NCBI GenBank assembly: GCA_023014335.1
Contig: JAECYW010000022.1
Location: forward strand, 186,001-250,000
DNA: 64,000 nucleotides
Reading direction: 5' to 3'
Origin: Galerina marginata
Taxonomy: Eukaryota; Basidiomycota; Agaricomycetes; Agaricales; Galerinaceae
The notes beneath the pieces are model-generated. The model worked only from the letters and a program-made list of their open reading frames with translations, had not been told where the DNA came from and did not search any database. Position 1 is the stretch's first letter; each line of letters starts with the position of its first letter. A program made the position numbers and the translations under genes. Shown one piece after another: positions 51,092 through 62,684 of this stretch.

Positions 51092-52181
51092 ATGTCTTCG
51101 CATTCTGACACTCCAACTGTCCAATCCGACCTAGTGCTGTCCCGTCCTTCTTCTCCAATGCCTGTGTCAGATACTGGAGCTCTTCCACCTCCGACGGTAC
51201 CTAGCGACCAAAGACCCATCGCGAGTCTTGATGATAACTTCAGCTTTCAAATCGTTGTATTTCAGGCATGTTTTTCTATATTCTACCTTATACGCAGCCG
51301 ACAAGTGATCTGTGTAGGTCGAGGACAAACTTTTCCAAGTTCTCAAGAACGGCTTTGACGTTCCAGGCACGATTTTCGAGGCGATGTTTTCACTACCTTC
51401 AAGCGAGACCCGAAGTTCTCTTCTCGAGGGAAACAGTCTCGAAAACCCCATATATCTACCTGGAATCCAGAAGGACCACTTTCGTGTCTTTTTACGCGCT
51501 TTGTTCCCGTTGTACGTCGTGGAATTCTTTCAACTCTTTCGTGCCTTGCTCTCTAACTTTGATGGGTCCCACAGTACCAGCATTTCACCCATAGTTAGCT
51601 ATGAAGATTGGGTTGGGGTGCTACACTTAGCTACCATGTGGGAATTCAACGAGGTTTTCCCGTCCTTTTTACCAGCCCTCTTCTTGCCTTAATGTTTTCT
51701 GGGGGCTTTCCCAAACCAGGTTCGGACCAAGGCAATTACTGCATTGTCAAACCTTTTAATTCAGAAAGATGTCCTGGAGAAGATTTCATTGGGCCGAAGG
51801 TATAGAGTATCGGTGTGGATCCAAGATGGATACGTTCAACTTGTTCAAAAGAAACCTCTAGTATTGGAGGAGCTCCGGGTGCCCCCTTCTGTCGCTCTCG
51901 ACTGGGAAACAATTGCTCGGATATGCCACATTCGGGAGAACCTTCTTATTACGACAGTTGGCGGCGCTTGCTGTAATCAATGTTATGCAGGTTTTGGTCA
52001 AGGCGACACATCATGCAGCTGCTATTGCTTGCCTAAAATCCAGAAGATGTTTCAAATAGAACTGGAAGCGATGAAGGAGACGGGCGATAATTCGAGTCCA
52101 CATCTCCCAAGTGAGCCTCAGACAGCGACTCGCCAGGAAGGGCCCCGACGAGCAAGACGAGGTCGAGGAGGTTGGTATTAA
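51092..52181 (+). CDS. BTB/POZ-like protein F
   Basis: The exons are 51092-51265, 51318-51511, 51575-51653 and 51720-52181, giving 302 residues. The Ser/Pro-rich N-terminus leads to FQIVVFQ, then VEDKLFQVLKNGFDVPGTIFE and FRVFLRALFPL. Then come DWVGVLHLATMWEFNEV, EKISLGRRYRVSVWIQDGY and ARICHIREN. After this a cysteine cluster (CCNQCYAGF...CSCYC) resembles a small metal-binding loop, and the end is Arg/Gly-rich (RRARRGRGG). The first intron begins GC, not GT (CAG/GCATGT), the same place where gene G has GTAGGA. The middle gene of the tandem triplet. Confidence 0.85.
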
Positions 52182-52410
52182 CAAGAGTCAGACATGCCAC
52201 CGGTCACAAAATAGTTTAGGCTCTTCAATAATAGTTCTTTTACCTGACGCTATCCGTATTACACCCAGTGGACGAATTTAGTAGTCAAACGTTTTGGGGT
52301 TACTTCCACTTTGATGGCCTCCCGACTCCTCAAGGTTGCCTCAAGGTCATTCGACATTTATAACCCTAGAAGTGGATCGGCCTAGGCTCGATCGATATTG
52401 TTCGTGGATC
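52182..52410. other. intergenic spacer
   Basis: A short spacer between tandem BTB genes F and G, with no features beyond the promoter block that follows. Confidence 0.5.
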
Positions 52411-52470
52411 CCTCGTGTCATCGATAAGCTACTGCGCAAGTTTAAGCGCCCATCAGCTGAAATATAAAAC
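52411..52470 (+). promoter_or_regulatory. conserved promoter block of BTB gene G
   Basis: CCTCGTG, CATCGATA, ACTGCGC, TTTAAGCGCCCA and TATAAAAC (52463-52470) repeat the block upstream of gene F. The TATA starts 70 bases before the ATG here and 69 before the ATG in gene F. Confidence 0.6.
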
Positions 52471-52532
52471 CACGTTCGCATCAACGCTACTCTTTAGCTT
52501 TACTACCTGGACGGTAAACTCTGCAGCCTCTA

Positions 52533-53675
52533 ATGTCTACCCTAGCCGATACCACCCCTGTTCCGTCATTTGGTCCAATCCCGTCACCACCACCAGAAAC
52601 AGATGCCCAGCACGCTTCGCCTTCCTCTGGATCTAGCAAGCAGCGGCCTGTTGTACGCCTTGACGATTTGTTCAATTTTCAGATCGTCGTTTTCCAGGTA
52701 GGAGCGCTGAGAAGTTTGTGCACAGATTCTGTCTGACAAAATATTTAGGTCGAGAATACCCTCTTTCAGGTTCTCAGGAATGGCTTTAACGTTCCTGGAA
52801 CTATCTTCGAAGCAATGTTTGCGCTCCCAACAACAGAAAATCAACACTCTCTCCTTGAAGGTAATAGCCTTGAAAATCCTATTCAGCTCCCAGGGATCGA
52901 AGAAAAGCACTTTCGTGTCTTTTTGCGCAACTTGTACCCATTGTAGGTTTCCCTTCTGTTGCCACTCGAGGTTTAACGTTTAATGCTCAAGCAACGCGCA
53001 TTACTTTAGCATCGGCCAATCACCTGTGGTCGAATACGAAGACTGGGTTGGAGTTTTACATTTGGCGACCATGTGGATGTTCAAAGAGGTTCGTCACTCA
53101 GGCTCCTGGGCCCGGAGCTTCAATCCTATTTATTTCTCATCTACAATCTTATTTCATCCTAGATTCGGTTGAAGGCTATTTCCTCGCTTTCAGTCCTCAT
53201 TCAACAGAAGACAGTGTTCGAAAGGATTTCATTGGCCCGAAAATACGGAGTGACCGAGTGGCTCCGAGAAGCGTATGCAGAACTTGCTCAAAAGAGACCT
53301 CTGACAATGGAAGAGCTATGCGACTCACCAGTACCTGGGTTTGGGCTGAACTGGGAAGCGATTGCTAGGCTTTTCTATGTCCAAACGCAGCTTCCGGCGA
53401 GCAATAGCAATGTACGATGCGTTACCTGCGGAAACTACTACGGTCCGTCCTATGGGCCGCCTTGTAAATGCGTTATTATAGTCAAGGTGGACGAGATATT
53501 CAAAGAAGAATTGGAGAACTTGAAACTCATGGAAAATTTTGACGACATCGAGCCTGGCCTTCCATGTAAGTGCGTCAATAATCTATAGGCCTCTCTCTGA
53601 CAACACCCACTTCATGTAGTCGACGGGCACTCCCTTGCCACACCAAAGGGGAAGAAGAAGGGAAAGAAGAAGTGA
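52533..53675 (+). CDS. BTB/POZ-like protein G
   Basis: The exons are 52533-52697, 52749-52942, 53010-53088, 53163-53565 and 53620-53675, giving 298 residues. It is the closest relative of gene F: FQIVVFQ, VENTLFQVLRNGFNVPGTIFE, FRVFLRNLYP, DWVGVLHLATMWMFKEI, RISLARKYGVTEWLREAY. The cysteine cluster reads RCVTCGNYYGPSYGPPCKC. An extra short last exon gives a lysine-rich end (PKGKKKGKKK). If the last intron is retained, the protein stops earlier, at 53588, without the basic tail, which would be a simple route to two isoforms. Confidence 0.85.
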
Positions 53676-53795
53676 TACATCTATGAGAACATTTTACGGC
53701 GTCGGGTTGAATCGGATGCAAAGACCAAGCTCTGGTATTTAACTAGTGGAAGAATTATCAGCCGGTAGTAGCATTCTACCTCATGTAATCTATGA

Positions 53796-54618
53796 TCAAG
53801 AGCGCTGTTTTTCCCGCTCTTCCTTTTCCTTCGGTTCCCTCGCTTTGGCTTTCGCACGTTCTTCCGTGAAAAACTTGACGCTGGAGGCGCTGTCAACGAA
53901 TTCTTTTACGAAGCGCATCTTCGGAAGTGCGCTGGCTCCAGCGGGTGGAGGTGCCGGGACAAAGTGAACGACGATCATGTACTCGTTAGTGTATGGTGCT
54001 CCCGAGGCTGATTCGCCAACAGAGGACGCCTAGAAGCCAATTCAAGCGGGTTAGTTATTGGCAGCCGGAATAATCAAACTGATATCGCCTGTCGCGAAAG
54101 CAGTAGATTGATAGGGCTGCGAGGCCGAAGGACTTACATGGACCGTCATTTTCTCGTCGGCTTCAATGACTTCGTGTATTGTCACCTGAAGCGTCCAGGT
54201 CGTCCACGGTAGACCGTAGTTGGCAAGAATGACATCAGCGGCACGTGAATGTCGAGTGCATAGTTTCATGAGCGACGCGATAAGGGAGGGCGAGGGTGGA
54301 GACGACGACAGTCAGCAGCTGGCATCACCCACAGTTGTTTGCAAGTTCGAGACACACCTTAAATTTTTTGAAGAGAGGGAGAACTCCTTTCAGATATTCC
54401 CTGTATTGTCGCTTGTTTAAAACAGGACGGCCGAGTGACTGGGGAAGAATGCGATGTTCGAGAGCTTCGTCAAAGCAGTCAACGATGAGGTCCAGGTCCC
54501 AGGCATTGAAGGCGTCGATGTAGGCCAGGAAGGCGCGCAGGTAGCGTGACGGAAACTGGGGGACGGTGAACCCGTAGTTGGGAGATTCGCTGGGATTAAA
54601 TTGGTGGCTAGACGACAT
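53796..54618 (-). CDS. NTF2/SnoaL-like protein
   Basis: The exons are 54618-54358, 54185-54138 and 54029-53796, giving 180 residues. The first part (YLRAFLAYIDAFNAWDLDLI, VDCFDEALEHRILP, YREYLKGVLPLFKKF) and the later strands (VTIHEVIEADEKMTVHASSVG, YTNEYMIVVHFVP, MRFVKEFVDSASSVKFF) match the cone-shaped SnoaL-like fold, which may be a small enzyme or binding protein. The end is a charged Lys/Glu helix (RAKAKAREPKEKEEREKQ). The first intron is 172 bases, long for this window, with the joined frame FKVTIHEV as evidence. The substrate is unknown. Confidence 0.8.
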
Positions 54619-55785
54619 TTGGGACGATAAAAACCAGGAATGGCGGCAAGCCTATGTCTAGATTGATGTAGCGGCAAGAAACCCAGGCTGAACCAGGGCG
54701 GTAAAAGGCTCGCGGGACGGGACGGCGGATTAGTGTGTGTTCGAGTGGGACCCACAGAAGCGTTGGAGAGCAACAGAGATAAAGCTCACGACGGTGGATA
54801 TGCCTAGAGGTAATAAAGTGGCTGAGACCTAAATATACAAAGTTGTAAGCACCTTTATGTTAACAACCGTGGAGAAGGAATTTTTCCTAGAAAAGGTCCT
54901 GAGAGAGTTAGTTTTGATTTCCCATGCAAAAATTCGCCGTGAAGCAGTGGCCACTGAGAAATTAGGAGAAGAAAACAAGGAGTCTAGGAATTCGAATTTA
55001 TGTTTGAGGTAGGTCGCGTTGATTGAGTTGGCGCGAGGTGCCGCCGAGACCCCTTGGGCTAGATCCCGCAGAGATCGAGATCGTTACGTCAATCCAAAAA
55101 TTGGATGCCCTCGAAGCGTATCTGGCATTTTTCAGTTCCCCTCCGGCAGCTACCGCGAAATTTGGGGTGGTAATCATTATTGAGTCGCCGTTTGCGGCCA
55201 CCTGTGGTCTCCGAGGGTGCTAGTCGTTAGATTGTTCCATTTGGAAGTGGTCCACATTGCCGAAAAGTAAGAGAGGTACACAATTGTTGACAAGCGGCCA
55301 GATCGTTCCAAAGATCTCTTCTAGTGATTGGATAACTGATCATTGTACTCCGTGAATCTGAAGGAACGAGGTACGTACTGCTGTGCAGGTACCCAACCCG
55401 ACTGAGGCGACGTCATGATCCATCTGATCGATGCGAACGGAAGCAAAATCCACTTCCGATTCGGGTGGAAATTAGTTGTGGGAGGTTGTGGTGTCTCTAA
55501 GGTGCCTCGATCTAACACCAGGCTTGGGATCGTAAGAGATCGTAAGCAAAGACGGAGGAAAATATTGGGCCGCAAAGTATAGACTTGTATCCATTACAGT
55601 ATATGTAGTAGTGTAAGAGTAGGAGTAAGCCATAGTGCATAGTGTAGTCATAACAAGAAGTAATAGTACATACAATCAATTCGAGTCTGGTCGTTTCATT
55701 ATAGCGAGAACTTGTAGAAGGATAGAGCCGATATCAAGAAACAAAAAAAGATCATGATGGGTCACGACGGTGCTGAACCAAGCCG
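54619..55785. other. intergenic, no confident gene
   Basis: Small frames on both strands (for example 54998-55223) show no domain. The right end holds the 3' flank of the KEN-box gene. Confidence 0.4.
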
Positions 55786-57299
55786 TTAGATGAAATAAAC
55801 ATCCTCTTTCTCGACATGGTAATCTTCCAAACGTTTGAAATACTCGAGACGTTCTTGGCGCTCGCGATGCTGCTTCTAAAATAGACAAAATGATTTAGAT
55901 GAAACTCGAATATCGCTCTTGAAATAAATACCTCGTCGAGGTCGTCCTCATTGTCGCTCGTGTCGGCATTTGCCTTCGTCGTTGGGGCAGATTTGCTCAC
56001 AGGCTTTTTCAAACCTTTCTTCTTGACAGCCGAACGTTTCGTTCCGGCGGCCTGGTCTTTGCTCTTCTCTGGGGATCGGCGCTTCTCGCGCGGCCTTAGT
56101 GATCTTGAGGCAACTCCAACAGACGTACTCGCCTCCTCGGCCTTGACATCCTGTTTCTCCGGTTTAGAGGCTTTCAGTTTCTTCAATGCTACCTCAACCT
56201 CGTAGCTTCGATCAAGCTCTTCATTGAAGTCTCCAAGGGGGTCATCCTGAATAGTAGGTCGAAGCCGTTTGTGAGCAGACATTTTCGAAGGCGAAGGTGA
56301 ACTTTCAATCGACGACGTGCAGGGGCTAAATATATCATGACCTTCGTGTGACACTCGTCGCCGTTTCTGCTTATCCTTGTGTGGCGTTGGGGGGGTTGCG
56401 TAGTGAGGATGGACGGCAGCGATTTCGGCAACATCAAGTCGATGTACGTCTTCTTCTACTGAACGCTTCAAGCGACGGACAGGCCGAGGGGAAGACGTAT
56501 CAGCCACCAAAACCTCCTCGTCGTACGCATCTGCTGCGGGTGCCATTTCTCGATCAACCTTGAGCTTCCGCTCCAGGGAGACAAAGCCAAATGGGTCTGA
56601 GTGCGAGCTTACATTCGCCACGGCGTCGTCGGATACGGAATAAACATTGTCAAATTCTTGCCATGGATCGTATGGGTCAAGAGGAATAGAGGCGTTGGAT
56701 GCGAGCGTGAAGGTATCAATAAACTTGGGTGCGGATTGTTGAGGTTCGAGGAACGGCGAGTTTGTTGAGACGGAGGGAGGAGATGACGGAGGGAGTGGAG
56801 ATGTAAATTTCGCAGGTGGGGGATGGAACTCATTCTGAACTTCCGCGGGAGGGGCTGTGGTGACGACAGCATGATTTACGTCGTCCGGGGACTCAAAAAT
56901 GTCGTCGGCGTTGGCTTGTTGTGTTTCCTCGCCGCGGTTAGCGGCTTCAGGAGCTGGGAGAAATTGGTCGGTGATATCTTGGAGAGGCAGCTTCTTTCGC
57001 TTCAGAGGAGCAGTGGACGGTTTACCCTTGCCTTTAGAAGCTGTCTTTGCCCTTGTGGTTCGCTCACCCAGGACCTTACCTCCTGTGGTTGGTACAAGAG
57101 CGGCCGTAATCAACGTCCCCGAGGCCGCAGTCCGACCATGACTGCGAGTATGTGATCGTGTGGCTCGAGTCACCGCTCTGCCAGTATTCTCCTTCTCGTC
57201 TTCGTCTACATTCTGGTTTTCGTTGCGGTTTCGTGTCGTCGTATGAGAAACATTTGCGGCGTCCCACTGTGAGCGGGATATGTTCCTTGTTCTGGGCAT
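55786..57299 (-). CDS. KEN-box nuclear protein, possible sororin-like cohesion factor
   Basis: The exons are 57299-55932 and 55875-55786, giving 485 residues, mostly disordered and basic. Seen: a KEN box at residues 36-38 (EDEKENTG), KKLPLQDITDQF at 103-113, several Ser/Thr-Pro sites (ATPPTPHK, SSPSPSK, IFSPC), an FGF tripeptide at 237-239 in SDPFGFVSLERKL, Lys-rich nuclear signals, and a short ordered C-terminus (ERLEYFKRLEDYHVEKEDVY). KEN boxes mark APC/C targets. Sororin, which holds cohesin against Wapl, is known for a KEN box, an FGF motif, CDK sites and a conserved C-terminus. Two ACGCGT boxes lie upstream. The sororin link is inference. Another cell-cycle regulated chromatin protein is equally possible. 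Confidence 0.7.
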
Positions 57300-57684
57300 G
57301 ATATGGGGTCAATCTGGAGTCGGGTGGATAGTTTCGTTGTCGAGAGTTTGCAAGATAATATGAAAATTCGGTTTGACAATTTATTGGGTTTCTTGAGGCT
57401 TAAGAAGGGTTATTAGTACATAGAGGCAAGTCTAAATTATGAGGTTGGCCCTACGTAGGTCGGATGGGTTCTTGTTGGTGGCACAGGACTTCAATTCGCC
57501 TGAATATGCTTTGGAAAGTTAGCATTCGGGAGAAAATACTCGGAAAGATTTCCTGATAGAACTTACAGATATTCCAAGAAGGTGAGGTTTGAGGAAAGAG
57601 ATTGAGTGACAGGAAATGCCTAACGCAGAAATAGGTCAACCGTGAGACTCTTGAGAGCGTGAGAAAGCACGATGGAACTCAAAG

Positions 57685-57690
57685 ACGCGT
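57685..57690. promoter_or_regulatory. ACGCGT (MCB-type) box
   Basis: A palindromic ACGCGT 386 bases upstream of the KEN-box gene start. ACGCGT is the core bound by the fungal MBF factor, which drives G1/S genes. A single six-base match is weak alone, but there are two in this promoter. Confidence 0.4.
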
Positions 57691-57747
57691 CCTGTCACAT
57701 GACCGCATCATCTCGAGTCATGATGATGTTAAACACGGTCCACGTCG

Positions 57748-57753
57748 ACGCGT
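57748..57753. promoter_or_regulatory. second ACGCGT (MCB-type) box
   Basis: It lies 63 bases beyond the first box, in the context GTCGACGCGTCGCGTCG, with further CGCG overlap. The pair supports cell-cycle control of the KEN-box gene. Confidence 0.4.
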
Positions 57754-58054
57754 CGCGTCGTAACTTCACTTGACCAACAGCGTCTTCATCTCTCAATGAA
57801 CACCTCAACAAATTAAAGCGCGAAACAAGCTACATGTCATTCGAAGACACGCAATGCAAGGATCACGGTCGCTTCACTTCCCGCCGTCCTAGCTTAATTA
57901 TCATGCATCCACTGGCAGGTTCTCGTTCAGTTGTCTATGTCCGACGTCCGTCAGAGCTCAGCAGACTTCGCACAAAAGTGGGGTCAAGAACAATTGGTAC
58001 ATCTAGTCAAAAATACACATAACAATCGTCATTATACAGGTATGTAGTCGCTCC

Positions 58055-58862
58055 TCATTTCTTGTCTTCAGTTACTCCCTCCAAACTCAAACCAAAAACT
58101 GTTGCGATTTTTCCTTCTAATTCTTTCTGAAGTAACACTTTTATGGGCTGGACCTGCCAATACGGCCCATTTTTGAATGCCGTCCAGACGAACCACTCTC
58201 TGATAGCTGAAATTTTGAGAATGACAGACAAGCCGAGGGTCTTTACATCTTCTTCATCCATAGGTTCTTCCTGGTCAACCAATGCTCGGATTCCTTCAAG
58301 CGTCCACGAGTCTATGTTGTAGTTCTGTCCCCACAGCACCAATTTATAGGGATCGGTGACCAAATCCGGTGTAATCTTGCCAATAGCAAGTTGTCTAACA
58401 TTGTTCATATCCCATTTTGAAGATAGTGCGAGAACAGTCTCCCATTCCTTTGTAGTGAGTTTCTCTTTTTGTCGATGTCGTCTAAGGAGGAAATAAGACC
58501 ATTATATTTTATTCCCAGATCAATTAATCAAGGTGCGCACCGAGAGTACATTATCCGTAAAAGCTGCTTGAAATCTTCCTTCTTCACGCCTTCTAATACA
58601 ATCGGCTTTTCGTCTGTCATACCTTCGACTTCGACGTGAGGATCTTGCGGCAATTGGAACATGGCTTTGAACACTTCAGATTCTTCCGTAAAGTCGAGAA
58701 TAGGCAGTTTGAACAGTGTATCCTCTACCTGAAATTGTGAAGTGAGCTTTGATCATCTGACCTTGCATTAGAAATAAGGCTCACTAAGAACACTGCGCTT
58801 TGAAGGTAAAAATCCTTGTCATGAATAATCTTCGACGATTTTGCTTGATTTCGGTTTGCCAT
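58055..58862 (-). CDS. BTB/POZ-like protein H
   Basis: The exons are 58862-58785, 58728-58541 and 58481-58055, giving 230 residues. The first exon (MANRNQAKSSKIIHDKDFYL) ends QSAVFL, then VEDTLFKLPILDFTEESEVF opens exon 2 and FKQLLRIMYS closes it. Exon 3 has RRHRQKEKLTTKEWETVLAL, KLVLWGQNYNIDSWTLEGI, EEPMDEEDVKTLGL and AIREWFVWTAF. It is a tandem duplicate of gene I on the same strand, with the same intron positions. No basic tail beyond a short TEDKK end. Function unknown. Confidence 0.83.
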
Positions 58863-59052
58863 TGTTTCTGCTCATCCAGATGGATGTCGATAATGAGGCT
58901 GGCGCTAAAACGCCTCGTGGGGGATAACCTCTGGTTAGTGGTCACCTGATGTACCAGAAACCATTTCATACGCCCTCGTAGGATGTTCATTCATTGTCAA
59001 GGCTTGATTCATAGTTCCACGGCGAGGTACAACAGAATTGCCATTAATGAGT

Positions 59053-59799
59053 CTAGAATACCTCTAGACCGAATGATGCCCGGATCCTCTCAACAATGTT
59101 TTCTTTCGAGATCGCGTTGCGCATGCTTGCGGTCCACTCTCTGAGCGCCGACACCTTCAAAACGTCGGATATTCCAATTGAACGAACGTCTTCTTCGTCC
59201 ATCGGCTCTGTCCGAGTAACCAATTTTTCGATTCCGGAAATTACCCAGGAATCTACGTTGTACTTCCGACCCAAGTTAACCAACGTTCGCCCATCATTCA
59301 GGAGTTTGGTGAGCTTGGCGATGGCAAGACTTCGAAGCCGATCCATTTGCCACAGCGAGGATAATACCAAGACTGACACCCATTCTTCTTCTGTGAGCTT
59401 TCCTATCTCCTTGAATCCTCTGGTCATGAAAAAGAAAATAAGAATAGCATGACTACTGGACTGCCGAACTACTCACCTAGCGTACATTACCCGTAAAAGC
59501 CGCCTGAAATCATCTTTCTTGATCCCCTCCAACATGATGGGCCGCTCGTCAGTCAGGCCGTCTGCCTCGGAATTAGGACCTGGAGGCAACTCAAACATTG
59601 CTCGAAAGACCGCAGATTCATCGGTAAAGTGGCAAACATGGACCTTGAACAGCCGATCCTCGATCTATGGAAGTTCTCCGTGAGTATGCTATCCTTCGGG
59701 CAATGAATGGTCAAATTGAAGTACCAGGAAGATCGCGTCACGCAAATAAAATTCTTCGTCATGAAGGATGGGGCCCGGGGAAGGTTGTTTAGCCGCCAT
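59053..59799 (-). CDS. BTB/POZ-like protein I
   Basis: The exons are 59799-59725, 59664-59477 and 59419-59053, giving 209 residues. It starts MAAKQPSPGPILHDEEFYL and ends exon 1 with RDAIFL. Exon 2 opens IEDRLFKVHVCHFTDESAVF and closes FRRLLRVMYA. Exon 3 has KLTEEEWVSVLVLSSLWQM, LVNLGRKYNVDSWVISGI, TEPMDEEDVRSIGI and ALREWTASM. Exon 2 is 188 bases in both H and I, showing recent duplication. Function unknown. Confidence 0.83.
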
Positions 59800-60888
59800 T
59801 CGGTGATCAGTGAGAAGGTCCAATGCGATAGGGAGACGCGCTCCCTATCGCACGCAAATCTATTCTTTATTTGCGCATATGATTGCATTCGAAGGTGGGC
59901 TACAGATGGGTTCTGACGCTGGTTGTTATCTTATCCGATAATGAGCCAGTCCTTTGTCCTAGCCCATCGCGAATGGTGGTCGATAACTGAGCGCTAAAAT
60001 TCCAAGGTACGTCATTGATAACGATGCGATTCTCCTCTTAAATTGCGATCGGCGGCCGAAGACTCCTTTCCGGGTTCCTTACTAAGTATTCCTCCCAAGT
60101 TTAGAGCTCTCTAAGTATTTCTCTATGCATTCGATGCCAAACTTGATAAACCAACAAGATCAGCCTTGTAACTAAATCCCCTGCCATGAGGGATAACCGC
60201 AGCGAACCACAAGAAGGCAACGCCGCCATCGGAGGTGGGAGATAGGAAGAAAACATACTGCGGAGAATGTTAATTTATGCAGCTGCGCAGTGGTTACAGA
60301 CGAGACCTCCAAGGAACGACATATGGATGGATGGCTGCGCCTGATGTGCGATAAAAGATGCGCAGGATTCTGGTAAATCAGGACTCACTTGACTCGTGTA
60401 CATCCTCAGAATTTTGTCACTCCAAAGCCCAGGCCGGATCACCATATGGCTGCATGACAGACATCGATTTCCACGGTCCTGCGTTTGAATGTTTAACGTT
60501 TAACACCGGAGTAAACTAGGATAGTTTTTAAATCTCAGTTGTTGAAATTAAGAACAAAGTATTCATGATCAGAAGGCCACTACCCCGCTCTACACCATAG
60601 TCCAAGATAACTAACAGTTACACCTGCGTAAATCGGTGCCAAGGACGTTGCAAGGCGAGGTCCGCTGAAGGCGGCCTGACATCATCGGTGCCATGTGGGA
60701 GAATAACCTATTATAGGATGATGCCAAATTCGGCATCCCGCAGCTTTTTAAGTTTTACCCCTCTCTTCTCCAACGCCTCTTATTTGATCACCGTATAAAG
60801 GGCTCAGGCAGCGAAACCTTCGCCAACTGCGTCCAATCTTTCTTCTTTTGATTCCGATTCTGGTCCAACTCTATCCTGAGTACTGACG
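59800..60888. other. intergenic, no gene seen
   Basis: About 1.1 kb between divergent genes. It should hold the promoters of BTB gene I and the membrane protein gene. No frames of note. Confidence 0.5.
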
Positions 60889-62684
60889 ATGATATACTCG
60901 AACACGGACACACCCATACCCCCCAAGCAGGGTCCAAATAACCCACCGCCTCCGAGAGGAGAGGGTCAGCAGTCACCACCGTCTTACGGAAGCTCTCAGG
61001 CATACCCTCAGGTCCAACCGTACCCCCAGACGTACACTGGCTACGCGGTGGTGGTACCTCCTCCCCAGACCGCAGGACGGCGCTTCATAGGCGCTTTCCT
61101 GGTGGCTACCTTGATTTGGTTTCTCTTTACCGTGCTAATTCAAAGCACTTTCGGTGTTGTCCGTTGGAGTCACCGTCATGGGGGTTTGGTGAGTCGTCAT
61201 CGTTTCTATTTACGTCTGAAGTTAATTATTTTGTGGAAAGCAGATCCTTGATGGCTGGGACTATACCGTTCCTTCTGGCGTTTCCCTCGAAGAGTGTATT
61301 CAGGGTGGGGAATGGTCATCAAGCTTGAAGCCAGATTCCTCTGTAGCTATGGCCCAAGGTTTTGTCGGAATCACATTCCCTCGCGAATCCGAGACATCAT
61401 TCGATCTCCCCCTCTCATCCAAAAGTCTTTTCTTCCTTTCACGCGGGCAGCTATTGGGCGGTGTTGTCAATGTCATTACCTCGACAAACCAACCGAAAGA
61501 CACAGCAACGGTGCAGGTTGTTATTAAATATCGTCGCGAAGAGGTTCGCGACCTGGCCAAAGTTTGCATGATAACCCGCAACCAAGGCGAAAACGGTGTT
61601 GGAATCTTCGTGAGTCAGAATACTGATGTTCCTACAAAGCAAGTTTACGATGTATTTCCCTAGGCGCCTGTATGGCCACTAGGCCGTTATCCCCACGGAC
61701 AAGACTATCAACTGGGCTACAAGATGACTATCACTCTTCCCGAGCTTACCGGCAAATCTGCCCCTCTTGTAATCAAGAACTTCGAAACCGACGTACATAA
61801 TTCTGTTCACCAGATTGCAGACTTGAACGACAAGGTTCTCTTCGAATCGATCTCCCTTAGTGGATCAAACGGGCCTATTACAGCTGGGGTGAGTACCGAC
61901 CTGCGTAATGTTGGAGCCCCAAGCTAACATTTATAAAATAGTCATTGGCAGTCATCAAAGGGAAAATTCATACCAGCAATGGTCAGATCTCAGGAAACTT
62001 CAACGGCACGACTGGGTTAATTGTTGAAACCTCCAACGCTCCGGTCTCAGGAAAGTTCAATAGCAAGGACTTGAGTATCAAGACATCGAATGGCCAAATT
62101 TCCGGAGTTTTTAACACCACCACCGTGTTGACTCTCTTGACCTCCAACGCCCCGATTCATGTTGCTGTCGGCTTGGAAAGCAAGGGAAAAGGCGCTACGC
62201 CAGTCCTCACCGCTCGTACTAGCAATGGGTATGTCCTCGACTATAAGGTCTCTTCAGCTGCTGACGTACTTTATTCAGTATGCTTGAGGCCGATGTTAGC
62301 CTGATCTCAGGTTCCAGTTCCGGTGGCTCTTTCAACGTCACCACAACAAGCTCGAACGCCCCCCTGCGCGTTACGTTCCCCGCTTCTCCCCTCAACTCCA
62401 AACTGAACTTCAGCGGCTGGACATCGAATGGACGTGCAACAGCTCTCCTCAACCCTGCGTATGAAGGCGACTTCAGCCTGCAGACGTCATCCACTTTCGG
62501 TGCCACTGTCCACCGCAACGCAGGCGTGGAAGACCCGACTGGAGAAGAGAGAAAGAGGCAGATTGTGTATCGCACTGTAGGAAAAGGGGTCCTCACTGGT
62601 GAGATACATTGGGATACGAAACAAAAGGGTCAAGGTCTGGTTAGTCTGCGCACGTCGAATTCACCTATTGTGCTTGAGGTTTAA
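60889..62684 (+). CDS. single-pass membrane protein with TSN beta-repeats (DUF4097-like)
   Basis: The exons are 60889-61188, 61244-61609, 61664-61888, 61942-62228 and 62279-62684, giving 527 residues. Residues 1-62 are Pro/Tyr/Gln-rich and likely cytosolic. Residues 66-88 are a membrane helix (FIGAFLVATLIWFLF). The outer part ends in a series of short beta units built on a T/S-S-N-G/A motif: TSNGQISGNF, TSNAPVSGKF, TSNGQISGVF, TSNAPIHV, TSNGML, SSNAPLRV, TSNGRATAL, TSNSPIVLEV. This resembles DUF4097-type putative adhesins, which fold as right-handed beta solenoids. A cell-surface role is likely, and the binding partner is unknown. Confidence 0.8.
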
